A stretch of DNA of 64,000 bases from Pseudomonas gozinkensis. Lineage in GTDB: Bacteria > Pseudomonadota > Gammaproteobacteria > Pseudomonadales > Pseudomonadaceae. Of this stretch, positions 27,188-37,775 are shown in pieces (the first letter of the stretch is position 1; the number at the start of each line of letters is the position of its first letter). A model generated the notes under the pieces. The model searched no databases and had not been told where the DNA came from. It was given only the letters and a program-made list of their open reading frames with translations. The position numbers were made by a program, and so were the translations under genes. The stretch is from positions 310,001 to 374,000 of the forward strand of contig NZ_CP062253.1 in the NCBI RefSeq assembly GCF_014863585.1, read 5' to 3'.

Positions 27188-27491
27188 GATTGAGGTGTGT
27201 CCTTTGCGAAGTTGCTTCGGCGAGCCGACACAGGGTTTTCAGCTGCGCCGGCCACTATAGAAGGGCTCCATCGAATGGGACAAGACAGCCACGATGGACA
27301 GATTTCGTAGGGGTTTTTCCGGGGTTAGGGCATTTTCCCTACGCGTTTTTGCGGCTTTTTCACAGCCAAACCCTGAGGGGCGAAATTTCCCACGTGTTTG
27401 TCGGGCGAATCCCGGTAAACCTCTGTATGGTGCGCGCCAGAATCCGTAGGGCGTTTCCAGGCGTCCGACACAGACTTAAAGGGAATTAGGT
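27188..27491. promoter_or_regulatory. Divergent intergenic region with CGTAGGG repeats
   Basis: These 304 bases lie between the leftward DUF6124-like gene and the rightward secreted-protein gene. CGTAGGG occurs in direct orientation near 27306 and 27446 and inverted (CCCTACG) near 27338. The first and inverted copies make an imperfect 38-base hairpin. No coding sequence is supported; the ribosome binding site AAAGGGAATTAGGT precedes the next ATG. Confidence 0.4.
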
Positions 27492-27995
27492 ATGCAGTGG
27501 CTACGAATGGCCTCGATCGTTTTGCTGTGGGCCAGTGGTTGTCGTCTGGCGTTGGCCTTCGACACGGGTAACGGGTTGGTGCTTGCCAACCTGGAGCGCA
27601 CCGGTTGGCCCGACGCGCTCGCCACTCAGGCCGACATCGATACGGCTTCCCGCGCTGAGGTGCTGGTTTTCGGCAAGGCGCTGTTGGCGAGCGAAGCCCT
27701 GGACGAGCGGGAACTCACACAACGACTGGGCGTGCAGCAAATGCAGCTCAAGTCGATCAGACAAGTACGCGACGGTCTGTGGGATCGCTTGCTCAACACC
27801 TACCGCAATGCCAGCACTCACTGCGACGAGCAAGCATTTTGCCCCCGGGTGCGCAGCGTTGCCGACTTGCGTCAACTGGCGGCAGCCTTCACCGGCGATA
27901 TCAGCCCGGCTCATGCACAATGGGCGAGCAAGAGCCTCGATGTGCATGAACGGGTACTGGATGAGCAATTGCGGGTAGCCGTATTGCGGCCCTGA
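27492..27995 (+). CDS. Secreted protein of unknown function
   Basis: This 167-residue protein has an N-terminal signal peptide (MASIVLLWASGCRLALAF, cleavage probably after ALA at about residue 22). The mature part is mostly helical, with two cysteines (THCDEQAFCPRV) about 6 residues apart that could form a disulfide in the periplasm. I do not recognise the family. It stands alone, convergent with a small lipoprotein gene 17 bases downstream. Confidence 0.65.
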   Translation: MQWLRMASIVLLWASGCRLALAFDTGNGLVLANLERTGWPDALATQADIDTASRAEVLVFGKALLASEALDERELTQRLGVQQMQLKSIRQVRDGLWDRLLNTYRNASTHCDEQAFCPRVRSVADLRQLAAAFTGDISPAHAQWASKSLDVHERVLDEQLRVAVLRP

Positions 27996-28012
27996 CACAG
28001 CGCTTGCGGGGG

Positions 28013-28147
28013 TTAGGTCGAGGGCGCTTCGGTGACGGTCACGACGCTGGCCAGGATCGGCGGAAAGTCGTCGGGAGAGGGCGTGCAGCCTCCCAGCAGC
28101 AGGGAGGCAAAGATCAGGGCGAGGGGCAGTTTCAAGTTGTTCGACAT
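28013..28147 (-). CDS. Small lipoprotein (44 residues)
   Basis: An ATG at 28147 with a strong AGGAGTG ribosome binding site opens a 44-codon frame. It encodes a signal sequence ALIFASLLLGGC with a clear lipobox (LLGGC, Cys21), followed by a 23-residue Pro/Val/Thr-rich tail ending in TAA. The mature lipoprotein would be only 24 residues. Asp is not at position +2, so outer-membrane sorting is expected. Similar tiny lipoproteins (entericidin-like size) occur in Pseudomonas. Its role is unknown. Confidence 0.65.
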   Translation of the reverse strand: MSNNLKLPLALIFASLLLGGCTPSPDDFPPILASVVTVTEAPST

Positions 28148-28381
28148 ATTCACTCCTTGTTGAAAATCCATGCGCATGGGCCGTCCTGGCTCAAGGCGTG
28201 ACGGACAATACCCTCGGGTCGATTCACGCGGCGATGAACAAAGTGTTTCATTTGTTTGATCCCTTGACCGAGCCGTCGACGCTGTATCATCCCGTATCGA
28301 TTTGACCCCCGACCTTTTCTCGACTCGCTGCGATCGCCCGCTAGGCTGTTGGCATCACAGCGGTCAACGGAGTGACAGCGA

Positions 28382-30310
<1,929 letters not shown>

Positions 30311-30419
30311 GGTCCCAGATTCATCTGCTGAATGTCGATCATCACGGCAATGAACTTCAAAAATGCCCGGTGGCTGACTATGGTGATGGCTGTCTTCGGA
30401 TCGCCAACAAGAGAACAAC

Positions 30420-31643
30420 ATGAGCCAGACATCCTTCACTATTCAGCAGGCCGCCGTGATCGGCGCAGGCACCATGGGCCGCGGCATTGTCATGTGCCTG
30501 GCCAACGCCGGCGTGTCAGTACAGTGGGTCGATAACAATCCGCAGATGCTCGAGCAGGCGCTTTCCACCGTGGCCGATACCTACGCGCACAACGTGCGAC
30601 AGGGGCGCATCGATCAGGCCGAGGCCGATGCGCGGATTGCCCGTATCAGCGCGGCGGCGGACTATGTGGCGATCCGCAACGTCGACCTGGTGATCGAGGC
30701 GGTGTACGAGAATCTTGAGCTCAAGCAGAAGATTTTCCGTGAGCTCGATGGGGTGCTCAAGCCCGAGGCGCTGCTGGCGAGCAATACTTCGGCGCTGGAC
30801 ATCGACGCCATTGCGGCCGCGACACGGAGACCGACTCAAGTGCTGGGCCTGCATTTCTTCAGCCCGGCGCACATCATGAAGTTGCTGGAAATAGTCCGTG
30901 GCGCGCAGACCTCGCCGGCGGTGCTTGAGGCTGCGCTCGGGCTGGGCAAGCGCATGGGCAAAGTCAGTGTGGTATCGGGCAACTGCCACGGTTTTATCGG
31001 CAACCGCATGCTGCATCCGTATGTGCTCGAGGCGCGCAAGATGTTGCTCGAAGGGGCGTATCCTCACCAGGTCGATGCCGCGTTGCAGAGCTTCGGTTTT
31101 GCCATGGGGCCGTTTCGCATGTACGACGTGGTCGGCATCGATCTCGAGTGGCGTGCCCGCGAACTGGCTGGCAAAGGGCAGGACGCGCCGCAGGTTCAGG
31201 TGGATAACCGCCTGTGCGAGCTGGGTCGCTTCGGTCAGAAGTCCGGCAAGGGTTATTACCATTATGAGCCGGGCAGCCGTCAGGCCGAGCATGATCCCGA
31301 GGTCGATGCGCTGGTGTTGAGCGTCAGCGAAGGGTTGGGGTTTCATCGGCGGGATATCGGCTCGGAGGAGATCCTCGAGCGGTGCTTGCTGGCATTGGTC
31401 AACGAGGGTGCGAAGATCCTGCAGGAAGGGATTGCCGAGTCGGCGCAGGACATCGATCAGGTCTATCTGAATGGCTACGGCTTCCCGGCGGAGCGGGGCG
31501 GGCCGATGGCCTGGGCGGATGATCAGGGGCTGGCCGACATTCACAAGCGATTGCTGGCGCTGGAGACCCGGCAGGGCGATCACTGGCGGCCGGCGCCATT
31601 GATCGGCGAGCTGGCGGCGCGAGGCAAGGGTTTTTACCTTTAG
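30420..31643 (+). CDS. 3-hydroxyacyl-CoA dehydrogenase
   Basis: This 407-residue NAD-dependent enzyme starts with a Rossmann fold (AAVIGAGTMGRGIVMCLANA) and contains the signature LGLHFFSPAHIMKLLEIVRG, including the catalytic His, and GNRMLHPYVLEA. The C-terminal HCDH domains run to GKGYYHYEPG and a second half around AERGGPMAWAD. It lacks an enoyl-CoA hydratase domain, so it is a stand-alone FadB-like dehydrogenase. The leader AACAAGAGAACAACATG resembles an A-rich Hfq/Crc target, suggesting catabolite control. A thioesterase gene follows 31 bases downstream, consistent with an acyl-CoA catabolic unit. Confidence 0.9.
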   Translation: MSQTSFTIQQAAVIGAGTMGRGIVMCLANAGVSVQWVDNNPQMLEQALSTVADTYAHNVRQGRIDQAEADARIARISAAADYVAIRNVDLVIEAVYENLELKQKIFRELDGVLKPEALLASNTSALDIDAIAAATRRPTQVLGLHFFSPAHIMKLLEIVRGAQTSPAVLEAALGLGKRMGKVSVVSGNCHGFIGNRMLHPYVLEARKMLLEGAYPHQVDAALQSFGFAMGPFRMYDVVGIDLEWRARELAGKGQDAPQVQVDNRLCELGRFGQKSGKGYYHYEPGSRQAEHDPEVDALVLSVSEGLGFHRRDIGSEEILERCLLALVNEGAKILQEGIAESAQDIDQVYLNGYGFPAERGGPMAWADDQGLADIHKRLLALETRQGDHWRPAPLIGELAARGKGFYL

Positions 31644-31674
31644 ACTGAGCCGATCACTCCAGGAATCGACACTG

Positions 31675-32106
31675 ATGTCCAACCCGATGCCGCAACGCAG
31701 CGATTTCCCGCACTTCCAGCCGATCACCACGCGCTGGCATGACAACGACGCCTACGGTCACGTCAATAACGTTACCTATTACAGCTTCTTCGACACGGCG
31801 GTGAATACCTACCTGATCCAGGTCGGAGGGCTGGATATCCATGACGGCGAGGTGGTGGGGTTTGTGGTGAGTTCGTCCTGCGACTACTTCGCGTCGATTG
31901 CTTTCCCGGATCGAATCGAGATCGGCTTGCGGGTCGGCAAACTGGGCAACAGTTCGGTGCAATACGAACTGGCGGTGTTCAAGGCCGGGGAAGATGAGGC
32001 CTGTGCCGCCGGGCGCTTCGTGCATGTATTCGTCGACCGGGCATCCAATCAGCCGGTGTCGATTCCGGCCCTGTTGCGCGAAGCGCTGGAACGTTTGACC
32101 GTGTGA
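31675..32106 (+). CDS. 4HBT-family acyl-CoA thioesterase
   Basis: This 143-residue hotdog thioesterase has the 4-hydroxybenzoyl-CoA-thioesterase motif RWHDNDAYGHVNNVTYYSFF, in which the first Asp of the DND is the usual catalytic residue. It follows the 3-hydroxyacyl-CoA dehydrogenase gene by 31 bases and likely releases free acids from the same pathway. An intrinsic terminator follows. Confidence 0.88.
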   Translation: MSNPMPQRSDFPHFQPITTRWHDNDAYGHVNNVTYYSFFDTAVNTYLIQVGGLDIHDGEVVGFVVSSSCDYFASIAFPDRIEIGLRVGKLGNSSVQYELAVFKAGEDEACAAGRFVHVFVDRASNQPVSIPALLREALERLTV

Positions 32107-32111
32107 CGGGC

Positions 32112-32145
32112 AAAAAAAATCGCAGCCCGGGGGAGCTGCGATTCG
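32112..32145. terminator. Bidirectional terminator
   Basis: AATCGCAGC / GCTGCGATT stem with a CCGGGGGA-type loop, preceded by a run of eight As. It lies between the convergent thioesterase and glycine-zipper genes. The A-run makes it strongest for the leftward gene. Confidence 0.75.
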
Positions 32146-32171
32146 GGTATACCGGTCGATGAGGCCTGGCC

Positions 32172-32651
32172 TCAGTCGCGGTAATAGCGGTGGTGCTTGC
32201 GATGGCCATAGGCATGACCACGACCTGGGTGACGGTCACGGTAATAGCGACGATCATCGTGGCGACGATCGTAACGACGATCATCGTCATCGCTCTTGTT
32301 GCCCATGTAGTTGCCCAGCGCGCCACCCGCGCCACCGCCGGCTGCTGCGCCGATCAGGCTGCCGGTGGTGCCGCCCATGCTGCGGCCGACCACGTTACCG
32401 CCGGCTGCGCCCAGCGCACCGCCGATGGCTGCTTCGCCACGGCTGCGCTTGTCGGCGCCGACCGCACTACCACCCGCGCCACCCAGGGCTGCGCCAATGG
32501 TTGAACCTGTACTGCCGCCTAACGATTGACCGACGACCGAGCCAAGAACCCCGCCCAATGCGCCGCCCACACCTGCTTCGGTGGTGCCTCCGGCAGAAGC
32601 GAAGCCACTGACCAGGCCAAGGGACAACAAGAGAATCGAGGAGAACTTCAT
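32172..32651 (-). CDS. Glycine-zipper surface/envelope protein
   Basis: This 159-residue protein has a signal peptide (FSSILLLSLGLVSGFASA) and three glycine-zipper blocks of G-x3-G repeats (for example GGALGGVLGSVVGQSLGG and GSLIGAAAGGGAGGALG) that predict membrane-spanning helices packing tightly. The C-terminal 40 residues are very rich in Asp, Arg, His and Tyr (DDDDRRYDRRHDDRRYYRD). Proteins of this type (YMGG/Gly-zipper families) associate with the outer membrane. The histidine-rich tail could bind metals; that is inference. Confidence 0.8.
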   Translation of the reverse strand: MKFSSILLLSLGLVSGFASAGGTTEAGVGGALGGVLGSVVGQSLGGSTGSTIGAALGGAGGSAVGADKRSRGEAAIGGALGAAGGNVVGRSMGGTTGSLIGAAAGGGAGGALGNYMGNKSDDDDRRYDRRHDDRRYYRDRHPGRGHAYGHRKHHRYYRD

Positions 32652-32749
32652 AGAGGAGCCTCAAAGGGATGACGGCGCGATCCTGAGGCTCTGGAATGGG
32701 CGTGACAATCGAAATCCGACGAATAACACGACTTGTATACAATTCTGCA

Positions 32750-32838
32750 AGTTACTGATTTTTGGGCGGAACTTAACGGATTTTCGCCGGTCTTTAACTA
32801 CTTCGGACAGGCCGCTTTGATACAAGGCGGCCTTTTTT
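32750..32838 (+). ncRNA. Candidate small RNA ending in an intrinsic terminator
   Basis: A strong plus-strand terminator at 32809-32838 has no open reading frame upstream within this gap. A TATACAAT -10-like box lies at 32736-32743, inside a perfect TTGTATACAA palindrome. Transcription from about 32750 would give a roughly 90-nt RNA. No known family was recognised. Confidence 0.35.
32809..32838 (+). terminator. Intrinsic terminator without an upstream ORF
   Basis: AGGCCGC / GCGGCCT stem with an 11-base loop and six Ts on the plus strand. The adjacent genes do not end here, which implies an unannotated rightward transcript. Confidence 0.75.
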
Positions 32839-32892
32839 GTGGGCGTTTGAAAAGTGTTCGCGCAGGAAAAAATCATTGATTCGGCTGCCGCT

Positions 32893-32970
32893 TTCGCGAG
32901 CAAGCTCGCTCCCACAGTGACGCGTTCTTCCAGAAGAGACCCGTACTCATGTGGGAGCGAGCTTGCTCCG
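32893..32970. repeat. Paired REP element
   Basis: Inverted REP arms at 32893-32916 (GCGAGCAAGCTCGC core) and 32950-32970 lie downstream of the fdhF-like gene. The second arm is degenerate at its end. Confidence 0.8.
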
Positions 32971-33008
32971 GGCGGCGTTCCGACGAAGGCGCCCGTTCAG
33001 GCGTCGTA

Positions 33009-35357
33009 TCAGGCCGATTTGGCCATGATCAGCCCCGTCTCACTCGCCGCTTCCAACCGGATAGCAATGAACTTCGACGTCGGCGTATGGCTGCCATCAC
33101 CGGTGCTTTCCAGCGGCACCAGCGGGTTCACCTCAGGGTAATAAGCTGCCGCCTGCCCGGCCGGAATATCGAACGCCAGCAGCGTGAAGCCTTTCACCCG
33201 ACGCTCGCGACCATCATCCCACAGCGACACGATGTCAGCCTTCTGCCCCGGCTTGAAGCCCAGACGAATGATGTCCGCCTCGTTGGCGAACAGCACGTCG
33301 CGCTGTCCCTTGACCCCGCGATAACGGTCGTCGAGACCATAGATCGTGGTGTTGTACTGATCGTGGGAACGCATCGATTGCAGGATCAGGTCTGGCAGTT
33401 TGCCGGTGGCGCGAGTGCGCTCGTGGATCAGGTCCTTGGGCAGCATGTTCGGCTTGAAGTTGGCCCGGCCGGAAGTGGTGTTCCACTTGCGTGCACCGGC
33501 GCTGTTGCCGAGGTAGAAACCGCCCGGATTCTTGACCTTCTCGTTGAAATCCTTGAAGCCCGGAATGGTGTCGGCGATCAGTTCGCGGATGCGTCGGTAG
33601 TCGGCCACCAGCCAGTTCCAGTCCACCGGTTTGCTGCCCAGGGTCGCGGCGGCGATGCCGGCGATGATCGACGGCTCCGAGCGCATCTGGTTCGACAGCG
33701 GCTGAAGTTGACCGTTGGAGGCGTGCACCATGCTGAACGAGTCTTCCACGGTGACGGCTTGCGGGCCTTCGGTCTGGATATCAATGTCGGTACGACCCAG
33801 GCACGGCAGGATGAGTGCGTCCTTACCGTGGGCCAGATGGCTGCGGTTGAGCTTGGTGCTGATCTGCACGGTCAGGTCGCAGTTGCTCAGCGCCTGGAAG
33901 GTGCGTGGGCTGTCCGGTGTCGCCTGGGCGAAGTTGCCGCCCAGACCGATAAATACCTTGGCGCGACCTTCGGCCATCGCGTGAATCGCTTCAACCACAT
34001 TGTGCCCGTTGTGACGTGGCACCTTGAACTGGAAGCGACGCTCCAGGGAATCGAGGAAGGCCACTGGCGGGCGCTCGTTGATCCCCATCGTGCGGTCGCC
34101 CTGCACGTTACTGTGGCCGCGCACCGGGCACAGACCTGCGCCAGGCTTGCCGATATTGCCGCGCAGCAGCATCAGGTTGGCGATTTCCTGGATGGTCGGT
34201 ACCGAATGACGATGCTGGGTGATGCCCATCGCCCAGCACATGATCACGTTCTTGCCTTTGGCGTACATGCGCGCCGCTTGTTCGATTTCTACCAGGGTCA
34301 GGCCGGACTGCGCGACGATCTGCTCCCACGGCGTGTCATCGACAACGCCGAGGTACTCCAGCACGTTGATGCTGTGTTCATTGAGGAAATCGTGATCGAA
34401 CACTGCCGGTGCGCCAGCCTTTTGCGCATCGCGCTCCCATTGCAGCAGGAACTTGGCCATACCCCGCAGTACCGCCATGTCGCCGCCCAGCGCCGGGCGG
34501 AAATAGGCGGTGTTGGTCGGTTTGTCACCGTTGGTGAGCATTTCGATCGGGTGCTGCGGATGCTGGAAGCGTTCCAGCCCACGTTCTTTCAGCGGGTTGA
34601 CGCACACCACCTGAGCACCACGTTTCACCGCTTCACGCAGCGGCTCGAGCATGCGCGGGTGGTTGGTGCCGGGATTCTGGCCCCAGACAAAAATCGCATC
34701 GGCATGCTCGAAGTCGTCAAAGGTCACGGTGCCTTTGCCGACGCCGACACTCTGCGCCAATGCCACGCCGCTCGCCTCGTGACACATGTTCGAGCAGTCG
34801 GGAAAGTTGTTGGTGCCGAAGGCGCGCACGAACAGTTGATACAGGTACGCCGCTTCGTTGCTGGCGCGGCCCGAGGTGTAGAACTCGGCCTGATCCGGGC
34901 TCGACAGCGCTTGCAGGTGTTTGCCGATCAGCGCGTAGGCATCGTCCCAACTGATGGGCTTGTAGCGATCGGTTTCGGCGTCATACACCAGCGGCTCGGT
35001 CAGACGGCCCTGATATTCGAGCCAGTAGTCGCTCTGCTCCAGCAACGAGGTGACGCTGTGCTTGGCGAAGAATTTGCCATCGACGCGGCGCTTGGTCGCT
35101 TCCCAGTTCACCGCTTTGGCGCCGTTCTCGCAGAACTTGACCATCCCGCTTTCCGGCGAATCGCCCCAGGCGCAGCCCGGGCAGTCGAAACCGCCGTTCT
35201 GGTTGGTCTTGAGCATCATGCGCAGGTTTTTCAGCGCGTTGTCGCTGGTCAGCCAGGCCTGGGCCACGCTGATCAGTGCGCCCCAGCCACCGGCTGCACC
35301 CTTGTAAGGCTTGTAGCGCGGGACGGGTTTCTGGTCGGCTTGATGATGTTGGCTCAC
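33009..35357 (-). CDS. FdhF/YdeP-family molybdopterin oxidoreductase
   Basis: This 782-residue bis-MGD molybdoenzyme of the YdeP branch of the formate-dehydrogenase-alpha family has the N-terminal GGFDCPGCAWGD segment in place of a full 4Fe-4S motif. The following molybdopterin domains carry FVWGQNPGTNHPRM and GHSNVQGDRTMG. A C-terminal MGD-binding beta-barrel ends near LVPLESTGDGSHTP. No selenocysteine codon is seen. The fdhD gene upstream overlaps by four bases and supplies the sulfuration partner. YdeP in E. coli is linked to acid resistance; the substrate of this group is not established. Confidence 0.9.
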   Translation of the reverse strand: MSQHHQADQKPVPRYKPYKGAAGGWGALISVAQAWLTSDNALKNLRMMLKTNQNGGFDCPGCAWGDSPESGMVKFCENGAKAVNWEATKRRVDGKFFAKHSVTSLLEQSDYWLEYQGRLTEPLVYDAETDRYKPISWDDAYALIGKHLQALSSPDQAEFYTSGRASNEAAYLYQLFVRAFGTNNFPDCSNMCHEASGVALAQSVGVGKGTVTFDDFEHADAIFVWGQNPGTNHPRMLEPLREAVKRGAQVVCVNPLKERGLERFQHPQHPIEMLTNGDKPTNTAYFRPALGGDMAVLRGMAKFLLQWERDAQKAGAPAVFDHDFLNEHSINVLEYLGVVDDTPWEQIVAQSGLTLVEIEQAARMYAKGKNVIMCWAMGITQHRHSVPTIQEIANLMLLRGNIGKPGAGLCPVRGHSNVQGDRTMGINERPPVAFLDSLERRFQFKVPRHNGHNVVEAIHAMAEGRAKVFIGLGGNFAQATPDSPRTFQALSNCDLTVQISTKLNRSHLAHGKDALILPCLGRTDIDIQTEGPQAVTVEDSFSMVHASNGQLQPLSNQMRSEPSIIAGIAAATLGSKPVDWNWLVADYRRIRELIADTIPGFKDFNEKVKNPGGFYLGNSAGARKWNTTSGRANFKPNMLPKDLIHERTRATGKLPDLILQSMRSHDQYNTTIYGLDDRYRGVKGQRDVLFANEADIIRLGFKPGQKADIVSLWDDGRERRVKGFTLLAFDIPAGQAAAYYPEVNPLVPLESTGDGSHTPTSKFIAIRLEAASETGLIMAKSA

Positions 35358-36193
35358 AGGTGTTTCTCCATTTCTGGGCTATACACCCGCGGCGCATTCT
35401 TCTGCGGCAGGTGGATGAGATTGAGGTTGTGGCGCCGGGCCCATTGCACGGCGAGGCCGGTGGGCGCGGACAGGCTGACCAGGGTCTGAATCCCGGCTCG
35501 CAAAACTTTCTGGATCAATTCGAGACTGCAACGGCTGGTGACAATCGCCAGCCCGCCGGCTGTGGATATCTTTTGCCGGATGAGGCCGCCGATCAGCTTG
35601 TCGAGGGCGTTGTGCCGGCCGATGTCTTCGCGGCCCAGCAGCAGTTCACCACTGGCGTTCATGAACACCGCCGCATGCACCGCGCCGCAGTGCTGGCCCA
35701 GCGGCTGGAACGCACCGATGCGCTGGCGCAGACCGTCGAGCCATTCGATGGGCGGCAAGGGTGCGCCGGGCAAGACCTTGAGATCAGGCAACGCCTGCTC
35801 CACCGCCTCCACACCGCACAACCCGCAACCACTGGTACCGGCCAGTTGCCGACGCTGCTGTTTAAGGTTCCAGAAGGCGCGATTGGCGATGGTCACTTGC
35901 GCGTATTGCGCCGAGCCCGAACCGCTCAGTTGCAGGTCGTAGATGTCCGAGGCGTCTTCGATGATGCCGCTGCCGAGGCTGAAGCCGACGATGAAGTCTT
36001 CAAGGTCGGTCGGCGTTACCAGCATCACGGCCTGACTGATGCCGTTGTAGGCAATCGCCAACGCGACTTCTTCGGCCAGCGCAGTGCTGGCCGACTCCGC
36101 GAGGGGAAGGTCGCTGTAGCTGTAGGTCTGACTGGCGGCAGGCGCGGGCGTTTCGAGAGCAGGCGCCGCGCAGGCCGGGCGCTTGGCGTTCAT
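35354..36193 (-). CDS. fdhD: Formate dehydrogenase accessory sulfurtransferase FdhD
   Basis: This 279-residue FdhD transfers sulfur from IscS to the molybdenum cofactor of formate-dehydrogenase-type enzymes. The catalytic cysteines are in TSGCGLCGVEA, and the family segments EDIGRHNALDKLIGG and RCSLELIQKVLRAGI are intact. A Pro/Ala-rich extension of about 25 residues precedes the domain. The stop overlaps the start of the FdhF/YdeP gene by four bases, so the two are translationally coupled. Confidence 0.95.
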   Translation of the reverse strand: MNAKRPACAAPALETPAPAASQTYSYSDLPLAESASTALAEEVALAIAYNGISQAVMLVTPTDLEDFIVGFSLGSGIIEDASDIYDLQLSGSGSAQYAQVTIANRAFWNLKQQRRQLAGTSGCGLCGVEAVEQALPDLKVLPGAPLPPIEWLDGLRQRIGAFQPLGQHCGAVHAAVFMNASGELLLGREDIGRHNALDKLIGGLIRQKISTAGGLAIVTSRCSLELIQKVLRAGIQTLVSLSAPTGLAVQWARRHNLNLIHLPQKNAPRVYSPEMEKHL

Positions 36194-36285
36194 GGCATCA
36201 CCGACGGATTGATCAACGTTAAGACTAGGCGCGGCAAGATGTCGCGTCTAATCGCTAGTGTCGATCCTTCGATAGATGCGGTCGA

Positions 36286-37173
36286 TCAAGCGTCCGTTGG
36301 TGATTTTTGATAGAGCGCGAAACAGGCCTCGGCCAGCGCCGAGCGGGGTGCCCCGCGACGCATGATCAGGCCCAGTCGGGCGAGGGTCTGGGCGTTTTCG
36401 ATGGGTTGCAGGCGCAGGTTATCCGTGAGGTTTTCCAGGCCACCATCGAGTGGCATCACCGCGCAGCACAGGCCGCCGTGCACAGCCTGCAACAATTGGT
36501 GAACGGCGTCGGTTTGCAGCAACGGTTGCGGCGTAAGGCCACGGCTGTGGAAGTTATGGTCGATGGACTGGCGAAAGTGCATGCCGCTGGTGAGCATGCC
36601 AAGAGGCAGTTCGATCAGCGACTCCCAGCTCAGGGGCGCTTCGCCAAAACTGAAGAACCGCTGGTCGTAGAGCAGGCCCATCCGGGTTTCACTGAAGGCC
36701 AGGGATTCAAAACGCTCGCCGTCGAGGCGATCAAGGTAAGACACGCCAATGTCGATGCGGTTGTTCGCCAGTTGTTCCAGAACCTGTTCGGAGCTCAGCG
36801 ATGACAGTTCGAAACGCAAGTTCGGATGCTGTGCGTGCAGGCGCTGCATCAAAGGCAGCGCATCGAAACTCGACAACGGCACCACGCCCAGCCGCAGGGT
36901 GCCGATCAGATTGCCGCGACAGGCCGCCGCTTCCGCCTGCAAGCCGTCGTAGGCCGCCAACACCGTACGCGCCCAGGCCAGCACCCGTTCGCCCGGCGCG
37001 GTGAACCCTTCAAAGCGCTGGCCACGGTTGACCAGCGGCAGGTCGAGTTCTTCCTCGAGGCTGCGCAGGCGCATCGACAGGGTCGGCTGGGTAATGTGGC
37101 AGCGGGCGGCGGCCTGGCCGAAATGGCGGGTTTCGTCGAGGGCGATGAGGAATTTCAGCTGCTTGATGTCCAT
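36286..37173 (-). CDS. LysR-family transcriptional regulator (OxyR/CynR-like)
   Basis: This 295-residue LysR regulator has an N-terminal winged helix (FLIALDETRHFGQAAARCHI followed by TQPTLSMRLRSLEEELDLPL) and a periplasmic-binding-like effector domain (GTLRLGVVPLSSFDALPLMQ). It lies upstream of fdhD on the same strand with a 92-base gap, so it may regulate or be co-transcribed with the fdhD-fdhF pair. The effector is unknown. Confidence 0.9.
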   Translation of the reverse strand: MDIKQLKFLIALDETRHFGQAAARCHITQPTLSMRLRSLEEELDLPLVNRGQRFEGFTAPGERVLAWARTVLAAYDGLQAEAAACRGNLIGTLRLGVVPLSSFDALPLMQRLHAQHPNLRFELSSLSSEQVLEQLANNRIDIGVSYLDRLDGERFESLAFSETRMGLLYDQRFFSFGEAPLSWESLIELPLGMLTSGMHFRQSIDHNFHSRGLTPQPLLQTDAVHQLLQAVHGGLCCAVMPLDGGLENLTDNLRLQPIENAQTLARLGLIMRRGAPRSALAEACFALYQKSPTDA

Positions 37174-37311
37174 CTTCGCTCCGGGGCGCTGACAAGGGTG
37201 GGCGATTCTACCGCTTGCGCGGGGGCAGGGTCATTGGTCGGGCCGGAACCGGGTTTGTCCGGGGTGGTCTAGGCTTTGTCGACTGACCCTTTATTCCATG
37301 GAGTGAACGCA

Positions 37312-37761
37312 ATGAGCCTTTTCAGCTTTCTGAAAGAAGCAGGTGAAAAAATCCTCGACGCACTGACGCCGGACAAGGCTGAAGCTAACGGCGAGGCGTT
37401 GACCAAACACGTGCAGGACGCGCTGACCGGCATCGACACTTCGAAGATCCAGGTCAAGGTTGAAGGCGAGAAGGTCATCGCCACCGGCGAGGCGGCCACC
37501 CAGGAGGAAAAAGAAAAAATCCTGCTGGCGCTGGGCAACGTGGCTGGTGTCAGCGGCGTGGACGATCAGATCACCGTCACCGGCGGCGTTGCCGCTGCTG
37601 CAAAATTTGTCACGGTCGAGAAGGGCGATACGCTGAGCGCGATTTCCAAGCGTGTGTACGGCGACGCCAACAAGTACAACAAGATTTTCGAGGCCAACAA
37701 GCCTCAGCTCAAGCATCCGGACAAGATCTATCCGGGGCAGGTGCTGCGCATTCCCGAGTAA
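37312..37761 (+). CDS. lysM: BON and LysM domain protein (Kbp/YgaU-like)
   Basis: This 149-residue cytoplasmic protein has a short amphipathic N-terminus, a BON domain (residues about 25-90; IQVKVEGEKVIATGEAATQE) and a C-terminal LysM domain (KFVTVEKGDTLSAISKRVYG through YPGQVLRIPE). The arrangement is that of E. coli Kbp (YgaU), a cytoplasmic K+-binding protein induced by osmotic stress. The ATG at 37312 is used rather than a longer frame because the protein similarity starts with SLFSFLKEAGEKI. It is divergent from the LysR gene. Confidence 0.9.
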   Translation: MSLFSFLKEAGEKILDALTPDKAEANGEALTKHVQDALTGIDTSKIQVKVEGEKVIATGEAATQEEKEKILLALGNVAGVSGVDDQITVTGGVAAAAKFVTVEKGDTLSAISKRVYGDANKYNKIFEANKPQLKHPDKIYPGQVLRIPE

Positions 37762-37775
37762 CCGCAAATACCGCT

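Noticed and set aside
27301..27345. CGTAGGGG...CCCTACG hairpin considered as a terminator
   Set aside because: No T-run on either side and no gene ends there; it is more likely part of a promoter region.
30320..30430. Small open frame between recQ and the 3-hydroxyacyl-CoA dehydrogenase gene
   Set aside because: It runs into the dehydrogenase gene out of frame and has no ribosome binding site or recognisable sequence.
32949..35489. 846-codon open frame antisense to the FdhF/YdeP gene
   Set aside because: Its product has no recognisable fold and begins inside a REP element; it is a shadow.
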